Source: Marinobacter manganoxydans MnI7-9 (GTDB lineage: Bacteria; Pseudomonadota; Gammaproteobacteria; Pseudomonadales; Oleiphilaceae). From it: a DNA stretch of 64,000 bases. Shown here in pieces: positions 55,462 through 63,956 of the stretch. The stretch lies in contig NZ_AGTR01000044.1 of the NCBI RefSeq assembly GCF_000235625.1, positions 105,226 through 169,225 on the forward strand, in the 5' to 3' direction. Each line of letters opens with the position of its first letter. The first letter of the stretch is position 1. The position numbers and the translations under genes were made by a program. The notes under the pieces were generated by a model that did not search any database, was not told where the DNA came from, and was given only the letters and a program-made list of their open reading frames with translations.

Positions 55462-56339
55462 ATCCAGTTTCGCTTCTGGCTTTTCTCGCATTGACGCTCC
55501 TATCAACTTGGGCCACCGCATCAGAGACCCTGAAAAGTGAGAACTGCGGAATAGATCGCCTGAAATTCACGATGGTTCCCAAGACGGACTTCGATGAGCA
55601 GGTACTCGAATACCAACCATTACTTGAGCTTCTGGAAGAGGGTCTCGGGATACCTGTTGACCTGGTGCGGGCGAGTTCATACGAAAGCGTGATTGATGGC
55701 ATAGTTGCGGGCAGTGTCGATCTGGCAGTGATGGGGCCGGCATCTTACATCCTTGCCCATCGAGATGACCCGGACATCCAAGCATTTGCCTCTTTGATCA
55801 CGGAAAAGGGCGAATTAACACCGGAGGGAAGCTTCTACTATTCAGTGCTGCTCGTTCCCACTTCCAGCGATGTTGACCGGATTGAAGACCTTCGCTCAGC
55901 GCGTGTGCTGCTAACAGACCCTTCGAGTACATCGGGCGCCCTGATGCCAAAGCACGCATTTGCCGCTGAACTCAAAGAATCATTCTCTGATTTCTTCGGC
56001 GCAGAGATCTATGCAGGAAGTCACGATAAGGCCCTTCTATTTCTGGCAGACAACAAAGCCGAAGCTGCATTCGTATCCAGCGCTAGAGCAGATGAACTTT
56101 TCAGGCGTGGACTCATCAGGAAGAACGCTTTTAAAGTGCTGTGGCGATCTCCAGCGCTTCACTATGACCCTTTTGTCTTCAGGAGCGGAATCTGCCCTAC
56201 TCTTCGAGAAACGGTGATGGAATTGCTGAAAACGCCTTCAGCAAAACTCACGGCTTATCTGGACACACAGCAAGCGGTGGGCGTCAACAGCGTTTCCCAC
56301 AGTGACTACGAAGCGATCGATGCAATCCTTCCAGACTGA
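55458..56339 (+). CDS. PhnD-like periplasmic phosphate/phosphonate-binding protein
   Basis: The 293-residue protein starts at GTG overlapping the previous stop (GTGA), with AAAGGAG upstream. It has a signal peptide (to about residue 21), then the PhnD fold: LKFTMVPKTDFDEQVLEYQPLLELLEEGLGI-like text, seen as MVPKTDFDEQVLEYQPLL, then VDLAVMGPASYIL and a DPSSTSGALMPK motif where Ser/Thr bind the oxyanion. No transporter genes follow. It most likely binds phosphate, phosphite or a phosphonate and reports to the GGDEF-EAL protein. Confidence 0.87.
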   Translation: MNPVSLLAFLALTLLSTWATASETLKSENCGIDRLKFTMVPKTDFDEQVLEYQPLLELLEEGLGIPVDLVRASSYESVIDGIVAGSVDLAVMGPASYILAHRDDPDIQAFASLITEKGELTPEGSFYYSVLLVPTSSDVDRIEDLRSARVLLTDPSSTSGALMPKHAFAAELKESFSDFFGAEIYAGSHDKALLFLADNKAEAAFVSSARADELFRRGLIRKNAFKVLWRSPALHYDPFVFRSGICPTLRETVMELLKTPSAKLTAYLDTQQAVGVNSVSHSDYEAIDAILPD

Positions 56340-56556
56340 TCGATTCGGGAGAAGAACTTTTCGTCTAATCCATAGCCCAACGCTGAATTGCCTGATTCCA
56401 GTGTCTGGATTCTCAAAAACACTTAGCGATGTAAAAAAATGTTCATAAGACTGCAACACGTCTTCTCGACATTAATAAAGTGAGCATTGTCTGTTCAGCC
56501 TCGATTACAGAATCCAAGACGGCACCGACAAGCAGGCCCGCCGCCAGAGGTGACGC

Positions 56557-58443
56557 ATGAGTGAACTTTCGAATTCTGGATTGACTTCGATGCAGATCGA
56601 GGAAATTGGAGACCTTCTCGAAGCTCTCGTGAGCCTTCGTAAAACCATCGTTAAAGATGCAGCTGGTCATGGTAATCTACTGGAAACCATGCACCCCGCC
56701 TATGAAAATAGCGCTAGCAATCTTCTCCACTACCTTGCACTCAGACAGCACGACATTCGGCCTTTGCAACAAAGACTTGCGCTGGTAGGGCTGTCATCTC
56801 TCGGTCGCTCTGAATCGTGTGTGCTCGCGACCCTCTCCGCAGTCATTAGAGTATTAGAGGCCATTCTCGGACAACGGCATCACGTTTCGGAAAAAAAGGA
56901 TGGTGCAACTCCTGCAATCGAGGACGGCTTCAAGCTTCTCAATGATCACGCCGATCAGCTGCTGGGCAGCGCAAATAGCGAAAGGACAGTTCGCATCATG
57001 GTCACCATGCCGACTGAGGCCGCCCACGACCCAGCCATCATTCATCAGTTGATGGCAAGGGGGATGGATTGCATGAGGATCAACTGTGCGCACGACAGCC
57101 CGGAGATCTGGCAAGCCATGATCGGCCATCTTCGAACCGCAGAGCAGAGTCTGGGCCAAAAGTGCCGGATTTTCATGGATCTTGGCGGGCCCAAGATCAG
57201 AACCGGAGACATTGAGCCGGGCCCCAAAGTCATCCACATTCGTCCCACAAGGGATGACTATGGAATTACAGTGATCCCTGCCCGGATCTGGCTAACCTCT
57301 TCCGAAAACCCTTCTTCTGTCCCAGACGACTGTGCAGCTCAATTCCGGGTCTCTGAGAGCTTTTTAAAATGCCTCAACCGTTGTGACGAAATCACACTGA
57401 CAGACGCGCGAAAAAAATCCCGCAAATGGACGGTGGTGGACATTACTGAGTCTGGCTGCTGCGTGGAAAGCATTAAGGCTTGCTACGTTAGACCCGGCAC
57501 AGCCATACAGCTCAAGAACGGAAAGCAGACCCCAAGGGTGCAAACGGAAATCCAGGACTTTCTTCCCCAAGAGGGCATCTTATGCCTAAGGAAGGACGAC
57601 ATGGTTCTGGTTACCTCTGATTCCGTGCAGGGAACCAATGAAGAAAGGGACTCTGCAGGTAACATCATCAAACCAGCGACTATCAGTTGCACAATGCCTG
57701 CCGTAGTTACACAGGTTAAGGCTGGCGAAAGCATCTGGTTTGATGATGGTAAAATCGGCGGCGTTATTGAAAAGGTTGAACCAGAACACTTTTGGGTGCG
57801 GATTCACCATGCGCGCCCGGAAGGGAGCAAACTTCGCAGCGCCAAAGGTATAAACCTTCCTGACAGCCAACTGAACATCGCCGCATTGACAGGGGAAGAC
57901 CTCAGGAACCTGTCGTTTATTGCAGAACATGCCGACGTCGTAGAGATGTCGTTTGCCAATTCAGTTACAGACGTTCAATTGTTGCAAGAACAACTCAAGC
58001 GCCTGAACGCAGAAACTCTGCCAATCGTGCTCAAAGTCGAGACTCGAAAAGGGTTCGAAAACCTGCCAAGGATGCTGCTGACCGCCATGCGCTGGCCATG
58101 CTGTGGCGTGATGATTGCCCGGGGGGATTTGGCCGTGGAGTGCGGCTACGAACGTCTGGCCGAGGTGCAGGAAGAGATTCTGTCGGTCTGTGAAGCGGCC
58201 CACGTGCCTGTCATCTGGGCAACGCAGGTGCTTGAGAATCTCGCCCGAAAGGGCGTGCCATCACGAGCCGAGATATCAGACGCTGTTATGGCGCACAGAG
58301 CGGAGTGCGTAATGCTCAACAAAGGTCCTCACATCACTGAGGCGGTGGAGGCTCTGGACAATATTTTAAAGCGCATGCAAAGCCATCAAAGAAAGCGACG
58401 GCCAATGCTCAGGGAGTTGAGGTTGGCCCATCTGACCACTTGA
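56557..58443 (+). CDS. Atypical pyruvate kinase with N-terminal extension
   Basis: This 628-residue protein has pyruvate-kinase core motifs: MRINCAHDSPEIW, FMDLGGPKIRTG, VLKVETRKGFENL (catalytic Lys), MIARGDLAVECGYERLAEVQEEIL, WATQVLENLARKGVPSRAEISDA and VMLNKGPH. An extra domain of about 145 residues precedes the core (NLLHYLALRQHDIRPLQQRLALVGLSSLGRSE), and the B domain is enlarged. The usual C-terminal allosteric domain is missing. It may be unregulated, or may act on another enol-phosphate. It opens a same-strand run with a CoA-transferase and PhaB. Confidence 0.82.
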   Translation: MSELSNSGLTSMQIEEIGDLLEALVSLRKTIVKDAAGHGNLLETMHPAYENSASNLLHYLALRQHDIRPLQQRLALVGLSSLGRSESCVLATLSAVIRVLEAILGQRHHVSEKKDGATPAIEDGFKLLNDHADQLLGSANSERTVRIMVTMPTEAAHDPAIIHQLMARGMDCMRINCAHDSPEIWQAMIGHLRTAEQSLGQKCRIFMDLGGPKIRTGDIEPGPKVIHIRPTRDDYGITVIPARIWLTSSENPSSVPDDCAAQFRVSESFLKCLNRCDEITLTDARKKSRKWTVVDITESGCCVESIKACYVRPGTAIQLKNGKQTPRVQTEIQDFLPQEGILCLRKDDMVLVTSDSVQGTNEERDSAGNIIKPATISCTMPAVVTQVKAGESIWFDDGKIGGVIEKVEPEHFWVRIHHARPEGSKLRSAKGINLPDSQLNIAALTGEDLRNLSFIAEHADVVEMSFANSVTDVQLLQEQLKRLNAETLPIVLKVETRKGFENLPRMLLTAMRWPCCGVMIARGDLAVECGYERLAEVQEEILSVCEAAHVPVIWATQVLENLARKGVPSRAEISDAVMAHRAECVMLNKGPHITEAVEALDNILKRMQSHQRKRRPMLRELRLAHLTT

Positions 58444-58466
58444 ATACAACCACACCTCTCACAAGC

Positions 58467-58495
58467 TGGTCACTTTTTGGTCACTCAATCGTCAC
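58467..58495 (+). promoter_or_regulatory. Three phased GTCAC direct repeats upstream of the CoA-transferase gene
   Basis: TGGTCAC-TTTT-TGGTCAC-TCAA-TCGTCAC gives GTCAC at 58469, 58480 and 58491, spaced exactly 11 bases apart. This is the layout of PhoB repeats, although only the GTCA core matches. The gene starts 52 bases downstream. Another activator is possible. Confidence 0.5.
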
Positions 58496-58546
58496 AACAG
58501 TCCAACATCCTTGGAGTTGAATCAAGGAGAATGAGGCCAGTGGCAT

Positions 58547-59875
58547 ATGGAAGGTCTGGACCCGGGATTAGAAGCCCTTTACCAGCAAAAGAAAAGACAG
58601 CCTTACGAAGCGGCAGCGACACTCGCCAATTGTAAAAATCTTATTCTGGGCATGAGCGCTGCCCAACCACCGGCCCTGATGGCGGCAACCGCAGACGCGC
58701 TGAGGGATCGACTGATAGGCCCCTTTGCCTTTTACTACCTTCATGGTACCGAAGCTCTGCGCAAAACTCTGTTGGCGCCAGACCTGAGAGAATTGGTAAC
58801 TCCCCGTCCGTTGTTTCTGAGCCATTCGGACAGAGACGCGATTGCGCAATCCGGATCCCGGAACTGGATCGAATTTGTGCCGGCCATGCTGCACCAGGCT
58901 GGTCGTCTGCTAACTGAACATATCGATCCCGAGTGCTTTCTCGTGACGGTTTCTCCGATGGATCGCCATGGTTATTTCAGCCTGGGCACCAACGCCGATT
59001 ACGGCGCCTCGGTGATCCGAAAAGCCAGGAACGTCATTGTCGAGGTCAATCGTTACATGCCTCGAACCTTCGGTGAGTGTTCTGTCCACATTTCGGAAAT
59101 TGACTTGATCGTGGAGCACGATCAGCCGCTGGTTGAAGCCACTCCCAACCCTCCAACTGATGTCGACTTGAGAATTGCTGACCAGATCATCGACCAGATC
59201 CACAACGGTGACACTCTCCAAATAGGCGTGGGAGGCGTTCCCAATGCGGTTTTGGCCGGCCTCACGAACCACCACGATCTGGGCTTACACAGTGAGTTAT
59301 TCTCCCCGGCGATGATGCCGCTGATTCAGTCTGGAGCTATGAACGGCAGGCGTAAAACCTGGATGCAGCACAAGCACGTGTTCACCTTTGCCCTCGGCGA
59401 CCGGAAACTCTACGACTTCCTCGACGATAACCCCTCCATCGTTGGCTATCCGGCCTCTTGGGTTAACAACCCCGACATTATCCGTTTAAACGAAAACATG
59501 GTTTCCGTGAATTCTGCGCTGGAAATTGATCTGACCGGCCAGATCAACTCAGAGCAACTCGGGGACAAGCCGTTCTCTGGGAGCGGCGGGCAACTGGACT
59601 TCGTTCGCGGGGCCTACGCGGCCAGAAACGGTCGTTCATTCGTGGCCCTTCGCTCAACTGCGCAGGAGGGAAACGTCAGCCGTGTCGTGCCAAAGCTTCG
59701 GGGCGGCACCGTTACGGACCCCAGGAACGACGTCCACATGGTTGTGACAGAACATGGCTGCGTGAATCTCAAAGGTCTCTCGATTCCCCAGAGGGCAAAA
59801 GCACTTATCAGTATTGCAGATCCCAAGTTTCGAGAATTCTTGGAAAGTGAGGCGAATTCAATCGGACTCATCTAG
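58547..59875 (+). CDS. Acetyl-CoA hydrolase/CoA-transferase family enzyme
   Basis: This 442-residue enzyme belongs to the acetyl-CoA hydrolase/4-hydroxybutyrate CoA-transferase family. The catalytic Glu lies in GLHSELFSPAMMP, preceded by the GVGGVPNAVL oxyanion loop. GSGGQLDFVRGAYAARNG is the CoA-site motif. It moves CoA between short acyl groups such as acetate, butyrate or hydroxybutyrate. phaB follows after 42 bases, so 3-hydroxybutyryl-CoA is a plausible substrate. The ribosome site GAGG is ten bases upstream. Confidence 0.88.
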   Translation: MEGLDPGLEALYQQKKRQPYEAAATLANCKNLILGMSAAQPPALMAATADALRDRLIGPFAFYYLHGTEALRKTLLAPDLRELVTPRPLFLSHSDRDAIAQSGSRNWIEFVPAMLHQAGRLLTEHIDPECFLVTVSPMDRHGYFSLGTNADYGASVIRKARNVIVEVNRYMPRTFGECSVHISEIDLIVEHDQPLVEATPNPPTDVDLRIADQIIDQIHNGDTLQIGVGGVPNAVLAGLTNHHDLGLHSELFSPAMMPLIQSGAMNGRRKTWMQHKHVFTFALGDRKLYDFLDDNPSIVGYPASWVNNPDIIRLNENMVSVNSALEIDLTGQINSEQLGDKPFSGSGGQLDFVRGAYAARNGRSFVALRSTAQEGNVSRVVPKLRGGTVTDPRNDVHMVVTEHGCVNLKGLSIPQRAKALISIADPKFREFLESEANSIGLI

Positions 59876-59917
59876 AACCATCTCTGACCACACATATACC
59901 TACAAGGAGGACAACAA

Positions 59918-60676
59918 ATGACAACTGGGAAAACCTCAAGAGTAGCGCTGGTTACCGGCGGAACCAGAGGAATCGGAGAAGCGATTTGCAAGGCACTCGT
60001 TGGTCAGGGCTATCAGGTCGTGACGACGTTCAGAAATGCAGACCGCAAACCACAGGCTTTGGAATGGCAAAACCGCCTCGCCGCAGAAGGTCTGGAAATC
60101 GACCTGGTGCAAATGGATGTTGCGGATACCCAGAGCTGTGAAACGGCTGCCAACGAACTGCTGGGCCGTTACGGTCGACTGGATGTGTTGGTTAATAACG
60201 CTGGCATTACGCGGGATTCGGTCATGAAGAAAATGCCAGTTGAGGCGTGGCGAGAAGTGATTCACACCAATCTCGACAGCGTCTTCAATGTAACCCATTG
60301 CTTCCTGGATACGCTCATCGCCCAGAATTATGGTCGCGTCATCAACATTTCGTCCATCAACGCGCAAAAAGGCCAATTTGGCCAGGTGAATTATTCCGCC
60401 GCCAAAGCCGGCATTCATGGCTTCACCAAGGCTCTGGCCCAGGAAACCGCTCGCAAAGGCATTACAGTGAACACCGTGTCGCCCGGTTACGTTGAGACCG
60501 ACATGGTTCTGGCTATTGATGAAAAAATTCGCGAGCAAATAAAAGCGCAGATTCCAGTTGGGCGATTCGGTCAGCCCGATGAGATTGCCAGAGTAGTGTC
60601 CTTTCTGGCTGATGAACAGTCCTCGTTCATTACCGGTGCAGATTTTTCGATTAACGGTGGCATGTTCATGCATTGA
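59918..60676 (+). CDS. phaB: Acetoacetyl-CoA reductase
   Basis: This 252-residue short-chain dehydrogenase has VALVTGGTRGIGEAI for NADPH, NNAGITRD, and catalytic Ser/Tyr/Lys in NISSINAQKGQFGQVNYSAAKAG. The INAQKGQ.GQ.NY.A.K text and the end SINGGMFMH are typical of PhaB, which reduces acetoacetyl-CoA to (R)-3-hydroxybutyryl-CoA. AAGGAGG precedes the ATG. No PHA synthase or thiolase is present in the window, so polymer formation would need genes elsewhere. Confidence 0.92.
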   Translation: MTTGKTSRVALVTGGTRGIGEAICKALVGQGYQVVTTFRNADRKPQALEWQNRLAAEGLEIDLVQMDVADTQSCETAANELLGRYGRLDVLVNNAGITRDSVMKKMPVEAWREVIHTNLDSVFNVTHCFLDTLIAQNYGRVINISSINAQKGQFGQVNYSAAKAGIHGFTKALAQETARKGITVNTVSPGYVETDMVLAIDEKIREQIKAQIPVGRFGQPDEIARVVSFLADEQSSFITGADFSINGGMFMH

Positions 60677-60796
60677 TGGCGGACCGCATCGTCAGATCGG
60701 CAAGCGCCCGGGCAAGCATCTCGACTACAGGTTTAATCAGACCTTAATGGTTGCACGCTAGAGTCTGGATTCCACTTCAACGAAGAGTAGTTCCCC

Positions 60797-62374
60797 ATGT
60801 CTGGCGATTCTTCCCTGTTGGTCGAAAAGTTATGGCGATTAAAACGTCGTATCGATAAAGGTGCCTGCCCCGGCGTCGAATTCGTTCACCTTAATACGCT
60901 CCTCAGAGAGCCCGCGTATCGGGCGGATGTGCTCAGGAGGGTTGAGTTATCTGGTACGCCGGAACTCAAGGCGCTCGCCAGGGAGATCCAACTCAACGAC
61001 GACGGGCAACCGCTGATGGCGAAAGAAACCACTGCCCGCTTTGAAGCAACAGAGGAACCTCGTATTGCTCAAAAGAGCTGGCTGCGACGCAACTCTCTCA
61101 TTGTTTTCCCGATGCTTGCCATTGGTTCAACTGCGGTCGGGTTCACTGCATTTGAAGATCGTTCTGTACGCGTTGATTCTGACATTCTGGTTGATACCAC
61201 ATGGGAATCTGGCAAGCGTTACATCCTTGAGAAAACTATTTACGTTGAGAACTCCAATCTCAACATTGAACCGGGTGTCACCATTGAGGGTGAACACGGG
61301 TCAGCACTTGTCGTGACTGCAGATTCAAAGCTTTTCTCCAGAGGCTCATCGGACAAGCCGATTGTATTTACGAGTGCCCAGACTGAGGGCAACCGGGCGC
61401 GTGGCGACTGGGGCGGTGTTGTTTTGCTTGGCAAGGCGCCGGTGAACCAGCCCGGAGCCTCCATCGAAGGTCTTCCTGAAGGTGAGACACGGGGCGCATT
61501 TGGCGGTACCAACGCCGAAGATTCCTGTGGGGTTGTAGAATTTACCCGCATCGAATTCGCTGGCTTCGAAGTCTACAAAGACAACGAACTGAACGGTCTG
61601 ACGCTCGGCGGCTGTGGAAGCAACACGATTGTCAGAAATGTGCAGGTTCACCGTTCTCTCGACGATGGCATTGAGATGTTTGGCGGCAATGTCGATCTCA
61701 AAAACATCGTCATCACCGGTGCAGGAGACGACAGCATTGACTGGGACTGGGGCTGGACCGGAAACGTCCAGTTCGCTGTTATCCAGCAGCATCCTGATGC
61801 CGGCGACAACGCGTTTGAGGGTGATAACAACGGTAATGATCACGAGGCAATGCCCCGCTCGGAACCCACCTTTTACAATGTCACGCTTGTGGGCGGCGGC
61901 AACAGCCAGAAGAAACATCGCGGCATGGTGCTGCGCGAGGGTTCAGGTGGCCATTTTCACAATATGCTGATCGACAGCTACGCAATTGAGGCTATCGATA
62001 CCCGCGACAACGTGCTTTCGCTGGTCAACCGCGACAGGCTGACATTTGGCAACAACCTGTTGACCAACCTCGGACATCTGGGCCAAGTCACCCGAGAATC
62101 CGGCAAGGATGACGATGACTTTGGCTTCAGCGAGCAAGACTGGATGGAAGAGCCACGGAATCACAATGTATTCCGTGTAGAAACGGCCCTGTTCCCAAAC
62201 GCCAAAGATCTCACCAACCCGGTTTTCATGCCCAGGGTCCAGCTTCGGCAAATGAACGCGACACGCCCGCCACAAAGTGAATTCTTTGATGAGTCGGCCA
62301 ACTTTGTCGGTGCTGTGAGTCCGGTATCCGCCCAGAGCTGGCTAGACGGTTGGACTGACTTCCCTGCAAATTAA
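60797..62374 (+). CDS. Single-pass membrane protein with parallel beta-helix domain
   Basis: This 525-residue protein has a soluble N-terminal domain (about residues 1-95), one membrane helix at about 101-119 and a large C-terminal beta-helix with repeated short strands. The motifs are GDWGGVVLLGKAPVNQPG, GTNAEDSCGVVEFTRIEFAG, RSLDDGIEMFGGNVDLKNI, GAGDDSIDWDWGWTGNVQ and FEGDNNGNDHEAMPRS. Similar beta-helix domains occur in secreted proteins of marine bacteria. Here it is tethered with an N-terminal domain I do not recognise. The acidic DDSIDWDWGW and DNNGND clusters may bind calcium. Function unknown. Confidence 0.8.
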   Translation: MSGDSSLLVEKLWRLKRRIDKGACPGVEFVHLNTLLREPAYRADVLRRVELSGTPELKALAREIQLNDDGQPLMAKETTARFEATEEPRIAQKSWLRRNSLIVFPMLAIGSTAVGFTAFEDRSVRVDSDILVDTTWESGKRYILEKTIYVENSNLNIEPGVTIEGEHGSALVVTADSKLFSRGSSDKPIVFTSAQTEGNRARGDWGGVVLLGKAPVNQPGASIEGLPEGETRGAFGGTNAEDSCGVVEFTRIEFAGFEVYKDNELNGLTLGGCGSNTIVRNVQVHRSLDDGIEMFGGNVDLKNIVITGAGDDSIDWDWGWTGNVQFAVIQQHPDAGDNAFEGDNNGNDHEAMPRSEPTFYNVTLVGGGNSQKKHRGMVLREGSGGHFHNMLIDSYAIEAIDTRDNVLSLVNRDRLTFGNNLLTNLGHLGQVTRESGKDDDDFGFSEQDWMEEPRNHNVFRVETALFPNAKDLTNPVFMPRVQLRQMNATRPPQSEFFDESANFVGAVSPVSAQSWLDGWTDFPAN

Positions 62375-62427
62375 TCATCAGGACGAGTTCTCGGGCCATG
62401 GACGGCCCATTCAGAGCTGGTGGCTAT

Positions 62428-63228
62428 ATGACCGTAACATTGGAGTTTCTCGGAACAGGAGGCGCGCACAGTGAGGACCTGGGAAGCTCAAGCGCGAAGA
62501 TCTGCTTGCCCAATCACCAATCGATGCTCATCGATTTCGGCCCAGACACGTTCTTTGCGGTAAAAGAACGAAAACTCCAGTTCGATGCAATATTCCTGAC
62601 CCACGCCCATCTTGACCATGTTGGTGGCCTCGAACGCTTGTTCTTTAACATCGCTTTCAAAGAGCAACGCTCAATAAAACTCTTTATACCTGTCGGCCTT
62701 GTAACCCGATTGCATCAGATATTCGGTTCGGCCGGCTCCCAGGTTGCGGAGGGCGGTATGAATTTTTGGGACAGCTTTCAGCTGATCCCAGTCAGCGATG
62801 CGTTTTATTTTGGAGGTTACCGTTTCAATGTCTTCCCAGTGCGGCATCACTTTCCTGGCGAGGCATTCGGTTTGGCTTTGCCCGGTTGTTTCGTTTACAC
62901 CGGCGATACTCGGCCCATTCCCGAACAGCTCGTCGCTCATGCAGGACGGGGGGAGTTAATCTTTCATGATGCTACAACTGCAACAAACCCGGCCCACTCA
63001 GCATTGAACGATCTTAAGAGGGAATATGCTCTGCATAATGTTCTTGAGCGATTGATTCTTTATCATTTTGACAGTGCTGCTGAGCGTCAGTTCGCAGAAG
63101 GTCAAGGATGGAGAACTGCAAGGCTTGGTGTGATTTATCAGTTCGGATACAACCAAGGCTTCGCGGGTTCCGCAGAGTCAACTGACGAACAGAAGGCTGC
63201 GGAGGAATTGTCAGCAAACGTGCATTGA
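62428..63228 (+). CDS. Metallo-beta-lactamase fold hydrolase
   Basis: I start at the ATG at 62428 (VTLEFLGTGGAHSED, the usual MBL start); an in-frame ATG at 62398 is possible. The 266-residue protein has the metal motif THAHLDHVGG. Further metal ligands are likely in VRHHFPG and YTGDTRP, with FHDATT and YHFDS segments. The closest subgroup seems to be small RNase Z/PhnP-like MBL proteins. The substrate is unknown. It follows the beta-helix gene by 53 bases. Confidence 0.85.
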   Translation: MTVTLEFLGTGGAHSEDLGSSSAKICLPNHQSMLIDFGPDTFFAVKERKLQFDAIFLTHAHLDHVGGLERLFFNIAFKEQRSIKLFIPVGLVTRLHQIFGSAGSQVAEGGMNFWDSFQLIPVSDAFYFGGYRFNVFPVRHHFPGEAFGLALPGCFVYTGDTRPIPEQLVAHAGRGELIFHDATTATNPAHSALNDLKREYALHNVLERLILYHFDSAAERQFAEGQGWRTARLGVIYQFGYNQGFAGSAESTDEQKAAEELSANVH

Positions 63229-63248
63229 TATCTTCCCGCACTCTTTGA

Positions 63249-63659
63249 TCAGCTCCAGTCCTGGGTCAATTTGAGCATCTGGTTCTTGTAGGGGGCGATC
63301 GTCTCAAGCAAAACGTTGGAGCGGGCAAACCAACTGCGAGCCCAAGCGATTTCGTTCTCCGCTTCATCATAAATGGTCGACTCAATGGTCCATTGGTGCA
63401 ACCCGGAGTGTATGACTCGGGCAACAGTTGCAACGCGGCTTTCCCAGAGGGCCTGGAACGGCTGCAATTCAAACTTGTCACATTTAGCCAGCAGCGAGGT
63501 TTCCTGGGTATTGGCGGCTAGCTGGGAGGCATCGTGCAACAGTTGAAAGACAACAGATTCCTTGACTACTCCCCATGGGGTGTTGGAAAAGGGCGTGAGA
63601 CGTACGGAAATCGAGCAATAGCCGTATTCCAGCTCAACGCTGGGACAGAATCCAGGCAT
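63249..63659 (-). CDS. Hotdog-fold thioesterase-like protein
   Basis: This 136-residue protein shows the PaaI-like hotdog pattern: VRLTPFSNTPWGVVKESVVFQLLHDASQLAANTQ, seen as TPFSNTPWGVVKESVVFQLL, then an outer strand ARVIHSGLHQWTIESTIYD and a short end. The active-site position that usually reads GxxHGG reads WGVVKES, so the normal catalytic residues are missing and activity is doubtful. It converges on the MBL gene. No clear ribosome site was seen. Confidence 0.65.
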   Translation of the reverse strand: MPGFCPSVELEYGYCSISVRLTPFSNTPWGVVKESVVFQLLHDASQLAANTQETSLLAKCDKFELQPFQALWESRVATVARVIHSGLHQWTIESTIYDEAENEIAWARSWFARSNVLLETIAPYKNQMLKLTQDWS

Positions 63660-63776
63660 CGGAGGTTGATGACAAGTACAGGGAGGTTAATGCTTTAAAA
63701 TGGCGGTTTCGCTTGCTCACTGAGATCTCTCCCTTAATCTGTAACGCCCGATAAACATGGCATTTCAGGGATTGAA

Positions 63777-63866
63777 TCAGGACCCTTCGTCTACATCGGG
63801 AAAAGTTGAGGCATTTGGTCTCCCGAGCACAAGTGTGACTGCAATTGCGACCGAGAGTAGATTCAT
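63777..63866 (-). CDS. Possible 29-residue secreted or membrane peptide
   Basis: The minus strand has an excellent ribosome site, AGGAG, six bases before an ATG that opens a 29-codon frame. The product is MNLLSVAIAVTLVLG then a polar tail ending DVDEGS, like a signal peptide or a tiny membrane protein. Such frames arise by chance, so this is tentative. The remainder of 63660-63956 shows nothing clear. Confidence 0.3.
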   Translation of the reverse strand: MNLLSVAIAVTLVLGRPNASTFPDVDEGS

Positions 63867-63956
63867 AACACTCCTGTAAGCTCTAGGATCCTCTAATAGT
63901 ATTTCAGTGTTGAGACAATCGATCCGCAACACTGTTCATTGAAGCGAGGTAAAGTC

